From Rugalucina vietnamica (lineage: Eukaryota > Mollusca > Bivalvia > Lucinida > Lucinidae), in NCBI GenBank assembly GCA_964017185.1, contig OZ024871.1, positions 9,726,214 through 9,790,213 on the forward strand: a DNA stretch of 64,000 nt. The letters run 5' to 3'. The notes beneath the pieces are model-generated. The model was not told where the DNA came from. It searched no databases and saw only the letters and a program-made list of their open reading frames with translations. Below are positions 47,560-59,060 of this stretch, one piece after another. Both the position numbers and the translations under genes were made by a program. The stretch's first letter is position 1. The number at the start of each line of letters is the position of its first letter.

Positions 47560-47835
47560 CCTCAAGAAGGAAATCTCAGGCTCGTTTTCAGGTTATTTGG
47601 GTCTCATCCACGGCAGAGCCTCAGATGAGACTTGAATAATCTGTCTAGACCTCAACCCCATCATAGATTCTTTTGATCCGCGATGCCTTTATCTGATGAA
47701 AACATATAATGAGTACTTATTAAATTGGTCATTCATTAACGGACGTGCATGTTTCTCTGTCTTTGGAAGATTGGTTTTAACCGAATGAGTCATCCTCTTT
47801 AAATAAACAATTTACTTACTTACTTTACTTCCTAA
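47560..47835 (+). mobile_element. Retroelement 3' end with (ACTT)n tail
   Basis: Ends AAATAAACAA followed by TTACTTACTTACTTTACTT at about 47810-47830, like the LINE tail at 29262. No coding part is left. Could be a LINE or a SINE end. Confidence 0.5.
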
Positions 47836-48223
47836 ATACTTATTTTCTCGAGACCTCGGTCATTCTCAAACGACTCCCGTGATCCCCAGATAATCGACTT
47901 ATTTCTCACTTAAAGGAGGACAATTTCGGCTGACGAGCTTCTTCGCTCTGAGATACATTTCACCTGATGGAAAGCCAAGTTGGTGTTCGTTGAACTAAAC
48001 TTATCTTAGTAGTCATTTATAACAGAAAACATATTTCGTTGTCGAGACTGAAATGTGGGTTAATGAGATTTATCAAGAAATGAATGAAATAATTGCGCTT
48101 GTAAGTGGACTAAGTACCTTTGAGACCATCTATTACAATATGGAGTTTGTTTCTAAGAGACATTTTTGCTATGCTGGCTGGTTAATTGATGTGGAGACGA
48201 GTGCAATTGCTGTGGAAAAATGG
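47836..48223 (+). repeat. Dispersed repeat, inverted relative to 1.4-1.85 and 4.9 kb
   Basis: 47840-47940 is the inverse of 4900-5040; 47990-48220 is the inverse of 1535-1820. The two halves lie together here but 3 kb apart at the left end of the window. Non-coding. Confidence 0.6.
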
Positions 48224-48512
48224 CCTTCTTTATCAGGAAAACATGTCCGTGCAATGTATACCCCCTTATACCCCACTTTTATATAGCGAAACTGGGGTAT
48301 GGAGGGGTATACCTATTTTTCTTATATTTGCTCCAAAACATAGATCGTGGGTACTCGTTAGAACCGCCTCGCCGAGGCGGTTCTAACGTGTACCCACAAT
48401 CTATGTTTTGAGCAAAAATAAGAAAAATATCAAATTTTTTCTACTGATTTTTTTTTTCAGTCTTTACAACCGAAAAAATCTCTGTATATTGCATGGGCAA
48501 GTTTTCGTAATG
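48224..48512 (+). mobile_element. GAAAACA-TIR hairpin MITE, copy 1
   Basis: Ends ATCAGGAAAACATG and, inverted, CATTACGAAAAC. Inside, GTATACCCCC repeats precede a 75-nt palindrome at 48335-48409 centred on CCGCCTCG-C-CGAGGCGG with only two mispairs. Non-coding. Confidence 0.82.
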
Positions 48513-48768
48513 TTTAGAGGTTGTATGATAAAGTATCGTAGAATGTATCATGCACTCTGTCATTACTTACCATACAAGCAAATGAAAGACGGTATTGCCC
48601 ACACGTCTTTTTGTTTTTGAAATGATACTGATTTGAATAATGACCAAATTGCCAAGGGAATTTTACGCATATTGAGTGATTCGGAACTTGGTTGAAGAGG
48701 GCATGAGGTAGTCTGAACCAGCTCTTGCTGGACCTAGAAAATAGCGAAACTTTTGCAGCATTACAGAT
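48513..48768. other. Unassigned sequence
   Basis: No gene or repeat recognised between the MITEs. Confidence 0.4.
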
Positions 48769-49007
48769 GAGCCTGTGCGTGAGAAAACCAACAATTTGGG
48801 TTCCGACCAGGTCCGACACAAACCGGGCTGAACAGTCACAGAAGATGGTCAGAGGCTGGATTTTTTGGATTTTGCAAGTAGAGGAATAGTACTATCCGTG
48901 TAGCGAAAACCAAATGCGCTGATCAGCTTCGCAGTTACTACGAAGCTGATCTGCGCCTTTGTTTTCGCTTATAAATGCAGATTGTTGGTTTTCCCATGCG
49001 GCGGCTC
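48769..49007 (-). mobile_element. GAGCC-TIR hairpin MITE, copy 2
   Basis: Inverted orientation; internal hairpin arms GATCAGCTTCGCAG and TACGAAGCTGATC. Flanks AGAT and ATTT differ at two positions, so the duplication has decayed or the insertion is chimeric. Confidence 0.8.
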
Positions 49008-49460
49008 ATTTGTTCTTTTCTTTTCAACTAAGAGCTTTAATCCACATTTTTTCATGAAACTTTTGAAGACTTTTTCTTTTTCTTTTTGTATAATCGTATA
49101 TTTCCTCCAGCAGATTTTCGTACGCCGATTTGATAAATCGTTCTTTTACACACTGAAAATAAACATCAAAGTAAAAAACTATGTTTGTTAACAGCTCTGA
49201 TAGTTTCTGATGCATGCCTTCCAAAAGACCATTGTGCCAAGAATACGAGTGCAGAAGCTAGCATTATCAATTCTGACACTGTTTCTCTTGGATCTTTCAC
49301 AGAGCATTCACAGACTTTGAAATAGAAAAGCTTTTCAATATGCGATGACTAAAAGATTGAACAATTCATAAGACACTTTTTGCTTACTAAAACGACAATT
49401 TTAATATGGTTTATCTCTTGTATGACTAGCTTTAAGAAGAAAAACAAGACTAACAATAAC
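49008..49460. other. Unassigned AT-rich sequence
   Basis: Overlapping frames on both strands at 48982-49224; no motif recognised. Confidence 0.45.
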
Positions 49461-49694
49461 GAGCCGACTCATGAGAAAACCAACAAACTGCATATGCGAA
49501 AACAAAGACGCAGATCAGCTTCGCGGTTACCGCGAAGCTGATCAGCGCCTTTGTTTTCGCTACTCGGATAGTACAACTCCTCTTCTACTTAAATCCGAAA
49601 TTTCAGGCATCTAGCATTTTTCTGGGCTTGTGCAGCTCGGTTTGTGTCGGACCTGTTCAAAAACCACATTGTTGGTTTTCCCACGAGGTGGCTC
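49461..49694 (+). mobile_element. GAGCC-TIR hairpin MITE, copy 3
   Basis: 234 bp. Perfect internal palindrome around GAAGCTGATC/GATCAGCTTC with centre GCGGTTACCGC. No target duplication (TAAC versus AATT). Confidence 0.83.
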
Positions 49695-50352
49695 AATTAA
49701 AGCCACTTACTATTCTGAACGAAGGCGCAAGCTGAACTGCACTTTTGATGCCCACTCCTTGAAGGAGGTAGTTTGTCCTATGCTCTTGTCTTTTGTATAT
49801 CAGTCTGAGACGTAAAAAAGTGACTCCTGCAGAAATCGAAATTTCAGCATATCGAAGAGATTGTTCCAGACACCTTTACCTGATAACGCAATCATACTTT
49901 TGAATAATGATAACAACACACCTGGGGCCATCAATAACAATTGGTACTAGTGATAATTATACAACTTGTACATCTATGTAAATATTTATAAAACGTAAGA
50001 AAATAATAAGAAAATATCAGAGGAATTCTGTTCAACAACACGCTTGTCTTAATTTCCTAAATACATCTTGCGTCTGTTCAGATGTGTTTTAAAATGTGTT
50101 CTAGGCAACAGTACTGTTGTTGACTGCTTCTAATAATGTTGCCACAGATGGCTAGGACCCACAGAGGCTGCTTTTCTGATAGGTATCAGTCTAACTTCGC
50201 ATGCCATGACATCACATTGTTAGGAAATAGTCTAAAAGTGAATGCAGTATTCCGACATGACCATAGCAGTTGACTTGGGCGTAAAATAACGAATCAAACA
50301 AACAAACAAAATCGAAACCCTTTTTGTCACAATAAGTTTTATGGACTTATAT
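49695..50352. repeat. Dispersed repeat and unassigned sequence
   Basis: 49850-50070 resembles 62060-62400 (AACACACCTGGGGCC, GTAAATATTTAT). 50140-50290 resembles 57180-57310 (CATGACCATAGCAGTTGACT). (CAAA)n at about 50297-50312. Confidence 0.45.
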
Positions 50353-50586
50353 GAGCCACCCCATGGGAAAACCAACAATCTGCATAGGCGAAAACAAAGG
50401 CGCAGATCAGCTTCGCGGTAACCGCGAAGCTGATCAGCGCCATTGTTTTCGCTACTCGGATAGTACTATTCCTCTTCTATTTAAATCCGAAATTTCAAGC
50501 TTCTGGCTCTTTTCTGTGTTTGTACAGGTCGGTTTGTTTCGGACCTGTTCGGAAACCACACTGTTGGTTTTCCCACGAGGCGGCTC
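50353..50586 (+). mobile_element. GAGCC-TIR hairpin MITE, copy 4
   Basis: 234 bp from GAGCCACC to GGCGGCTC, flanked by ATAT at 50349-50352 and 50587-50590. Hairpin centred at GCGGTAACCGC. Confidence 0.87.
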
Positions 50587-51547
50587 ATATATAGATTGTA
50601 TATAATTATGATTTATGGCTTTAACATTGGTGATGCATTGGTGATATGAAATGAAACAAATTCAAGAGCAAAAAGCAAATGTGGCAGAAACAGAAATAAT
50701 TTAAATGCATGCTTCAAAGAGTATACATTTATTACGATTCAAAGCAAATATCACGCTTCTGTAGTTTTGCCTAGAATTGGTTTGAAAAAGCAATGGGTCA
50801 GGAAAAGCTCAATTCCCATAACAGCAGTATTGCTGCGGCGATGTTGAATATTGATTAACGTTAAAAGACAGAAAGACAGAAACCATTGAACAGATTAATC
50901 ACTTTCATCAAGTGCAGTCCGGAAGAATAAAAAGGTTGCTCAGCAATATTTTGCCTCAATGAGTTTGATTTTATATCGCAATTTAATGTCTATCTGGAAA
51001 TAGAATTGTTTCAAGCGTATGATTCTTGCTACCAATAAGATACAAGAGATCATGTGTGTGAACGGAAGGGTGATATAATAATGCCACAAGATGGTTATAC
51101 CCAAACCGTGTGACCAAAAGCAACATACGCAGCGATGGAGCCAACTCTTAAAATTCTGTTCCAATTTAAAATGTCCAGACCCCGCATAAAATTATAAACT
51201 TGATAAACGTGACATTAAATTAATCCATTTAAAAAGTGCACTTAAAGCGTACAGTCTACGCATGTGCCTTATCGTGCATAATATCAACGCACCAAATAGC
51301 ATTAAGTGCATTCGTCTAGACAGAGGAATGGCTAGTTCCGGATTATGAATAACCATTGCGTGGTCAAGTGTTTTCTAAAGATCGAAGCATGCTCACAACA
51401 AACACTGAATCTTTGATTCAATGTCACTTTTGTCGGTCAACAAAATGCTCCCGAGAAGGGGAAATAGACTGTCATATAAGGCTTCTGTGATATGCTTTCG
51501 GGGAAAAGTATATGAAAAAGGCACGTGGTCAAATGGAACTTGACGTC
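50587..51547. other. Unassigned sequence
   Basis: No gene or repeat recognised. A 74-codon minus-strand frame at 50940-51164 has no motif. Confidence 0.45.
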
Positions 51548-51558
51548 AACGCAGCATG

Positions 51559-51612
<54 letters not shown>

Positions 51613-51621
51613 GCAGCATGT
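51548..51621 (+). mobile_element. Poly(A)-only insertion with 11-bp flanking repeat
   Basis: A run of 53 A (51559-51611) is preceded by AACGCAGCATG (51548-51558) and followed by ACGCAGCATG (51611-51620), an 11-bp direct repeat if the last A is shared. This looks like retroposition of a tail with nothing attached. Run length and the repeat could also reflect an assembly problem. Confidence 0.7.
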
Positions 51622-51649
51622 AGCGGCTTGATTACACGTATACCAGAGG

Positions 51650-51862
51650 CGGTACATTATGAAAACATGCCCATGCAATATACATAGACTTTTTTCATCT
51701 GCAAAACTGATTGGAAATTTTATTGGAACATTTTTGATATTTTTCTTATTTTTGCTCAAAACATAGATTGTGAGTACCCACTATCTATGTTTTGGAGCAA
51801 AAATAAGAAAAATAGGTATACCCCTGCATACCCCAGTTTTGCTCTATAAAAGTGGGGTTATA
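51650..51862 (-). mobile_element. GAAAACA-TIR hairpin MITE, copy 2 (loop deleted)
   Basis: Left end CATTATGAAAACATGCCCAT. The palindrome (51758-51793) keeps only the outer stem, AAAACATAGATTGTG against CTATCTATGTTTT; the CCGCCTCG/CGAGGCGG core is lost. The far end abuts hairpin element c, which seems to have inserted at or near it. Confidence 0.78.
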
Positions 51863-51867
51863 TTTAA

Positions 51868-52293
51868 GAAATGAATTTCATTTTTCTGGTGTTCATGGAG
51901 CTATGAACCGCAGTGGGTCGCGTGCAAAGTGAATGAACCCCGAAGGGGTTCATGTAAGCTTTGTTAGCGACCCATTGCGGTTCATAGCTCCATGAACATC
52001 AGAAAGATTAAACTCATTGCTTATATTTATATTCATTTCACTCTGTCTCTTGTTGAAAAATCTTCAAGACGATCACATTTACAAGCAAATAGATAGTTTA
52101 CACACAGTGTGTATTCAAACAGCGGAACGGCGTCGACGTTTACAATGTCCAATCAGATTGGCGAAAGTATTGTATTTTGACGTCAAGTTTGACGTCATGT
52201 AACGTCGCGTGACACGATGTTGTTCATGGAAGTATGAACACAGATGAACATCTAATGGTTCATCTAAAGGAGGTTATAGTAAAATGTAAATAT
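51868..52293. mobile_element. Hairpin element type c, copy 2
   Basis: Nearly identical to 39650-40078, with the same start (TTAAGAAATGAATTTCAT) and the same end (AAAATGTAAATAT) before the flanks diverge. TGACGTC sites are at 52178-52210. Both ends being sharp defines the element as about 426 bp. Confidence 0.83.
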
Positions 52294-52735
52294 AAGGTGG
52301 TATACATAACATGGACATGTTTTCCTAATGTACTAACGATCGGGCTTGCGTGCAAATGCATGTATTGTCCTAATACTTGCATGCATGCAAAGACTTTCCA
52401 TAGACATTAGCACGATCGTGTGATCTGTTCAAATTTATAGAATATTTTGAATGCATGAGGTCTGCAAATCTACTGACTGATACATGCAACAATTCCAATG
52501 CATTTGAAGTAAAAAGATCAAATAAAACGTAATCTCAGTGCAGTTGTAATATACTTGATAAGTCACTTCCGTAACTTCCAAAAATATCTTCAAAGAACGC
52601 ATATAATGTTTGTTTACCTTGATAATTGATTCTTCTGAAGAAGATACCTTTCAAAAGACCATTTTTCAAACGTTAACAGGCTCTTTGGAATTGCAATATT
52701 TGACTTTTGCCCGCATTGATATCTTGTAAAACAAA
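52294..52735. other. Unassigned sequence
   Basis: No gene recognised. A short CGATCG region and a TGCATG-rich patch at 52330-52400. Confidence 0.4.
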
Positions 52736-53415
52736 TACGAGGTATGGCAGGAAAGTTCGTAGACACCATTAGTATTTTTAACAGGAAAAGAAATTCTGTC
52801 AAAATGAATATATCTGGGTTTGCAAAAATATTTCATGAGCAAATAGACGAAATTTTATGAAAATCTGACCAACACGACATCTTCTACAGCCTTTTATGTG
52901 CACCTCCCTAACCGGGAGCGGGGCAAGGGTCAACGTCTCAGTGACGTTACTTGACGTTTATGGCTGTCAGTGCTTTATATATTTGTAACAAGTTTAATCG
53001 ATGTTTCAGAGTTATTCCACATAGGGTCCTTGGATATCGGTACAATTTTATTATGTATATCCAGCTGTCAAATGCAGATTTGTGCCAACTGTCCTCAGGT
53101 TCTCTGATGACCGGTTGAACATATGAAACTATTTTCATTCGCTGAGAATGTAAGACGAGTGCCCTTCCGCCGCCGTTTATCATCTTAGATGATCTATCGA
53201 GCATCCAAAAATCAACTCTGCCACTTGTAAACTAGTGACAAGATACAAGATACAAGAAATTTTATTTAACGTCGGTTTTGAATAACAAATAACATTAGCT
53301 CGTAGAGCTATTTTCCGACAAACATAAGTAGAATAACAAATGTAAAAAAGCTGCAAAAATTAAGAATTAAGCAATTAGCATTAGCATTATCAGTATAATA
53401 ATATTTAAATTTATC

Positions 53416-53705
53416 ATATGACGTCGCTGTTTTCCAGTGGATAACGTCATGTCATAAAAATCGTATGACCACACGTGTAATAACACTTTTGCGGGAATAC
53501 GTAACGTCATTGACGACGTCCGTAACAACAATGTAAATTTTCATTGAAAATATATCCACTTCGAAGGCGATAAAATCCTAGTTTAAAAGTCATATGATAA
53601 AACGAATCTTACACTCGTGGTCATTTCATATGAAATTTATTAAACTCGCCAAAGGCTCGTTTAATAAATTTCATATGAAATGGTCACTCGTGTAAGATCC
53701 TCTAT
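53416..53705. mobile_element. Hairpin element type a, copy 2
   Basis: Inserted in the LINE 3' UTR. TATGACGTCGCTG, ATAACGTCATG, CATTGACGACGTCCG, then a hairpin at about 53610-53703 with TTACACTCGTGGTCATTTCA and its return arm. TAAATTTA occurs just outside both ends (about 53408 and 53712) and may be an 8-bp duplication. Confidence 0.75.
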
Positions 53706-54403
53706 ATATGCGGTAAATTTAAAGCATTGAAAGCACATGCAATTTTACGTAAAAACATGCAAGTATTAACATATATACAGACAAAGTTAAATCAGATAGA
53801 AATCACAGTTAAGTTACATAAAGCAAGGTATATAAATAAGAATCACAGATGTACATTGTAAATATAAAATGAAGCACAAAATACAAATTAAATGAGCTTA
53901 AATATTATGAGCTTAAGAAAAAATGAATTATTAGACTAAGAGAATGCTTAAGAAAGTACCGATGCTGGTGCCTTTCCCTGCTGTACGGGCAGTCCACACG
54001 AGCCTGGGAAAGACAGCAACACTATGTATATTAAAGCATATTCAAGATTGAAGCAAAATCCATATGAGTTCAAGAAACTTGGTTGGTCCCCCCCCCCCAC
54101 TCTCTCTAGCTAGAAAGGTACGAAAGGCGAAAAAAGTGGGGCCCAGGGTTTCCCCACAGCACACCAGGCTATTGTAGAGAACCTGAGTCCCAGGAACACG
54201 AAACCTAGGTAGAGTAAAAAGGGAGCCAATCCAAGCTAAGAAATGGTAAAAATGCTAGCAGAAATAAGACATCTAGCAAAATTAAGTTGAGAAAAACAAG
54301 ACACAATCAAAAAACATAAATAAAACATGTACAAAGAGGAACATAAAAGGTTGTACATAAAGACTACACAAGCTCACAGGTAAGTCACAACTCAAAAACA
54401 CAA
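53706..54403 (-). mobile_element. LINE 3' UTR
   Basis: Untranslated part of the same LINE; AT-rich with a C-run at 54091-54100. No other feature. Confidence 0.55.
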
Positions 54404-55589
54404 CTAAGTTTGGCACATAGAACACTTACATTCTGGGCCGGTCCAGGTGCGGATCAGCCTCTTGAATTCTTTGAAATTTTCAGCTTTTCTCATTTCATTA
54501 GGAAGACTATTCCACACCCGGGCCGACTCAAAACGAAAAGAGTTTGTTCTTACTGTTGGTATTTCTGCCATATTCCCATACCTGAAATTATAATTGGAAC
54601 ACTTATATTTGACTATATCTCTTATATATTCAGGTGAAAGAGCATTCAAACATTTGAAAACTTCAATGGCAATATTCTTCATTCTGTTTAAATGCAGAGT
54701 GGTCATGTTTACACGGCTCAGCAAGTCTTCATAGGAAGCCTCGCAATCATTAAAAACGATACGAAGGGCTCGAAATTGAAGTTTTTTTTCCAGTTTTTCG
54801 GAATTTGTTTGATAGGCGAGACGCTAGATTCTGTATCTACCGTATTTAAAGAAATCGCACAACACCCTCCACATACTTTGTTTGCAGTATGCAATTGGTC
54901 CATTGGTCATCCTAGATGAGTTCTAGGCACGTTGTCGCCCCGGCAAGTGGTGCACAATATTTCTATAGCTCGTTACATAAGTTACATGTTCAAAATATAT
55001 TTGTACCAACAAAAAAACGAAACCTACTATGCTCCACCCACTTTAATCATGCAACAACACTAATTATATCACGTACTAGAACAATTTAACGGACATGCTT
55101 TATGATCTTTGAAAATTGAAATTAGGCATTTTACGGTGTTACAGACGTTACTTCTATATCTATGGCGTGACAATAGGGGTTTGGGTTCAAAAACGTTTGT
55201 TGTTTTTTTGCCATTTCCTTCTTCATATTCCAAAAACGATATGTCCTTTCTTGCTGACCAATAGTTCAACTGGGCTATTACACAAAATCATATATTTATA
55301 TTAAATATTTAATTTATTTTATTTAGATAATTTAACATTTCTTAAGGGTACCGCCGTATGCTGTAACATTTGAAAAGTAGGCGTTTCAACAAAAATATCA
55401 AAATGAATAACTGTTAAATGTTTCTGTAAATTATTTAGTTCTATTTTACACACCCTATGATAAATATATGGTAAGGGTGCTAAAATACACAGCCTGTGAC
55501 TTGCAAGTATGCTCATGGTAACGTATGTAACACCTTAATGTTCAAACATGGGTAGATTTCATTTTGTTGATTATAAACGTATATATAGT

Positions 55590-55792
55590 GAGCGGCTTCA
55601 TGCGAAAACCAGATTCTTCCTATATGAAAACAAAGATGCAGTTACTGCACAGCTGATCAGCACACTTGTTTACTCTACAGAGATAATTCAAACTTCTTCT
55701 TTAATCCGAAATTTTAAAATTTTAAGCGTCTAAATTCTGTGACTGTGTAGAAGGAATATTGTCGGGAGAGAGGTTTTCGCGCGCTGCGGCTC
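55590..55792 (+). mobile_element. GAGCC-TIR MITE, diverged copy in element 1
   Basis: GAGCGGCTTCATGCGAAAACC to GCTGCGGCTC, with AACAAAGATGCAG, CAGCTGATCAGC and TTTAATCCGAAATTT. Hairpin degraded, no duplication. Confidence 0.72.
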
Positions 55793-55954
55793 ACATGAAA
55801 GTGTTCTCACATAATTATCTGCAAAGGTTTTCGCATAGAACACAGTAAGGTGTTTGGAATATGTTGACTCACTGGTGACTTGCCAATATGCTCATGGTAA
55901 CGTATGTAACACCATTTTCATATAGGGCACTGTAAGGTATATACTATGAGTTGG

Positions 55955-56060
55955 TGACCCATCGTTAAAGCGTCCGCTCCTGATTGCGAGTTTGTGTTGT
56001 TCGACCTCTTCGGTGCCATGTTGTGTCCTTGAACAAGATCCACGATCTACGATGAACCTT
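55955..56060 (+). mobile_element. tRNA-derived SINE fragment
   Basis: AAAGCGTCCGCTCCTGA, a B-box-like TTCGACCTCTTC, then GGTGCCATGTTGTGTCCTTG and AACAAGATCCACGAT. This body is one I remember from a widespread SINE; heavily decayed. Confidence 0.55.
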
Positions 56061-58235
56061 TCACATGTGCGAACTTAATGACTTAGGAAGACAAAGGCTT
56101 CGCAAATATCACACTGACAGTTGCATCCAACTAGATGCGGATATTATCCTCAAACTCCTGGACCCATTTATTTTATAATATATGTGGTATTCCTTACAGC
56201 TTGTGTGCGCCTTTCGAAACTATTGATTTGATGTAGTGTTTGATATATACCTGTAGAGTAAATCCATCAGATCGGATGAACGAGAAAGGACATTATCTAG
56301 CCCTGCGACACCAGTTCCCCGGGAGTGGCAAAATCCAATGTAAAGCAGTAATAACACAAAATGTGAATTTCTTGAATGCCCTCGGTGTGAAATCCGAACA
56401 TAGAACAGGATGTGCAAACAACGTGTATGCGTTTTTACATGAAAAGCTTTCTTGCCAGGGGTGACGTTACTGCGCTTTAGACAATGAAGACAAAGATACG
56501 CGAATTTTCATAGCAACCACGATGCATCTGACGGTATAATCATCTGAATCGGATGTCTTGGTTTTATGCTGCTGTCTGTTCTAGCCAAATGATTGCAATA
56601 CATTATGGTTCCAGGCTGGAAATCCTGAAAAATACTAGCAGTCTGTCGTTTTGAGCAAGCCTTGATATCCTGGTGAGACTCTCGACCATTCCATATCTTC
56701 AAGAAAATAGAAGTTATGACTACACAATAAGGCAGTTTAGGTGAGACTCCACACAATGGCATTGGTAAAACGAAAGCTTGGAATGTTGCTGAGAAAAGCG
56801 ATCAGTCAGTCACAAACTACCTTAAGCAGACAGACAATAACACTCCCCACAGCACATAAGAAGGTGTACGAAAAACATTTTGCCGATTCTGTTAATCTCC
56901 TGTGCAATCTGGTTCAAGTGTAAATAGTGTCCGTCACTTGTTCTGTTGCCATTAACGCTACACAAATGAAAATGTACCACCAAAGCATGATCGTTTGATG
57001 ACACATTTATAACGTGAAAACTTCAAAAACATGTTTTCAGCCTTAGCAGAAACGCTCAATCGTAATCTCTCAGGCATAGCTTATGCGCTACTTACTGACC
57101 ATCTTATTACTGGTTAAGCGCTCAGGTCTGAGCCTGACCAGGAAAAGTGTTTTAAAATCAAACCATCCATACGTATACGCCGTAGTGGCTTACCTGTGTG
57201 GTTATATTTAAAGCAATTTTTGGATGTCATGGCATCCGATTTTCGGGCAAAAGTCCCATAAAATGGAGTCAACGTCTCAATATGACAATAGCTGTTGACT
57301 AGGCTGTTAAGCATTAACTCAAAATTAAACAAAACAACTGCATCAGGCAATGTCTGGAACATCAATGGTGCTTATATTGAAGTAGTGCTCATGACCAAGG
57401 ACTGAACATTTTTTGTTCCGTTTAACGTCCCTTTCAATATTGTTTCAGCTCATATGAGATGGGCCAACCGGTAGGTGGGGCAAAAACGGGAGAACCCCGA
57501 GAAAAAAAAACACCTGGCACACGCGCAAGCAGAACTTTGCTTGTCTCACATGTGCCCCGAACCCAGACAAAATGAACTAGCATGCACAGAGTTGTGTTTT
57601 TGTATGGCCGGCGAGTCATTTCAATATCCGGAAATCGGAAAACAATCTTAAGGTGACGATTATTATATCTTATTACTATTTGTTTTCCTTAGGTTTTAAC
57701 ACCTAAAATTTTAAGTGAAAAATTAAATGTGTTACAAACGTTACCATTAAATTGCCCGTCACCCGCATTGATATTTGCTTACTAATATTGGAGGTAACTT
57801 AAGAAATAGTGACCCACGGTGTTGATAATGTCATTTCATAACACTGGATACTAACAATGGTGTAAAACATGCTTGAAGAGTTTGAGGTTTGGGTGTGTGC
57901 GCTTTAAGTTCACTGACAACCGGATTACACTCTTGAATATTTGCTATATCTTATATAATTTCTAAATTAGTGCTAAATCATAATTACATACAGCGATGAG
58001 CATTTTATCGGCATTAAAATCATTAAAACTGATTTTTGATATTTAATAATTATGTGTTACATACGTTACCATATTTACCAATCAAAAGTACACATTTCTG
58101 GCAAAGCAGTGAGCATTCAATTTCAAGAAGGAATATGTGATATTGATCTACAACAAGATGATTGTATATATTTTTCTTCTTGTCTTCAAACTTGTATGTA
58201 CATAGTTGACTTTAAACACATTATTGTTTCATAAT
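56061..58235. other. Interior of element 1, no gene recognised
   Basis: Short frames at 56508-56762, 57114-57365 and elsewhere show no transposase motif. 57180-57310 resembles 50140-50290. Confidence 0.45.
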
Positions 58236-59060
58236 CTGAAGTGCGTTACTGTGGACTATATGCAATAACTTTCGACTAAGGAATAAAATGATGATTAGTT
58301 TTTTCAGGTTTGTAAAAGAAAAGGAATAAGTGTCTTTTAGACAAGTGTATCTAAAGTATAAATGTGCAAAGAAAAGTATATCAAAATAGCTTATTGTTGT
58401 GTAATTAAACTCGGAACAGTCTGTTTTGAAAATGTAACATACGTAACACCATCGATGCATATATGTGATCAAAAGTATCAACACATGTGCCAGTAACATT
58501 CTTTCATCTGATGACATTAATATATTTAGGTTTGGAATTTATTTTAGAGATTCATAGAGCATTTTTCAAACTTAGAGTATATTTCTGTTTTGAATGGGTA
58601 ACATACGACGTGCGTCACGGCTTCTGGAGGGCAAATGCACCATACCATTGGGCGACAACGTGCATAGAAAATCTTTATATTGCTCTACACAGCCACCCGT
58701 AGTGTATTAAAAGTGAAATTCGTAAAGAGCAGTATATTAAAATAGCTAACTGTTCTGTAATTAACATTTATACAGGCTGTTTTGAAAATGTAATATACGT
58801 AACACCATCGATGCATGAAAATGATTAAATATATCATTATATGTGCCCGTAACATTCTTTCATCAGATGATATTGATACATTTAGGTTTGGAATTTAGAT
58901 TAGAGATTCATAGTGTATTTTACAAACTTAGAGCATATTTCTGGTTTGAATGGGTAACATGCGTAACGGCTTCTGGAGGACAAATGCACCATATCACAGG
59001 GCGACAACGTGCCTAGAAGCTCTTTATATTGATCAAAGAAGCCACCCATAGTATCAAACC
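58236..59060 (+). repeat. ~355-bp subterminal tandem repeat of element 1
   Basis: CTGTTTTGAAAATGTAA recurs at 58423 and 58778, CAACGTGC(A/C)TAGAA at 58657 and 59007, GGCTTCTGGAGG at 58618 and 58968. Two diverged units of the right end, like the four units at the left end of element 2. Confidence 0.82.

Noticed and set aside
51559..51611. Poly(A) run as the tail of a processed pseudogene
   Set aside because: The left flanking repeat directly abuts the run, leaving no room for a transcript body.
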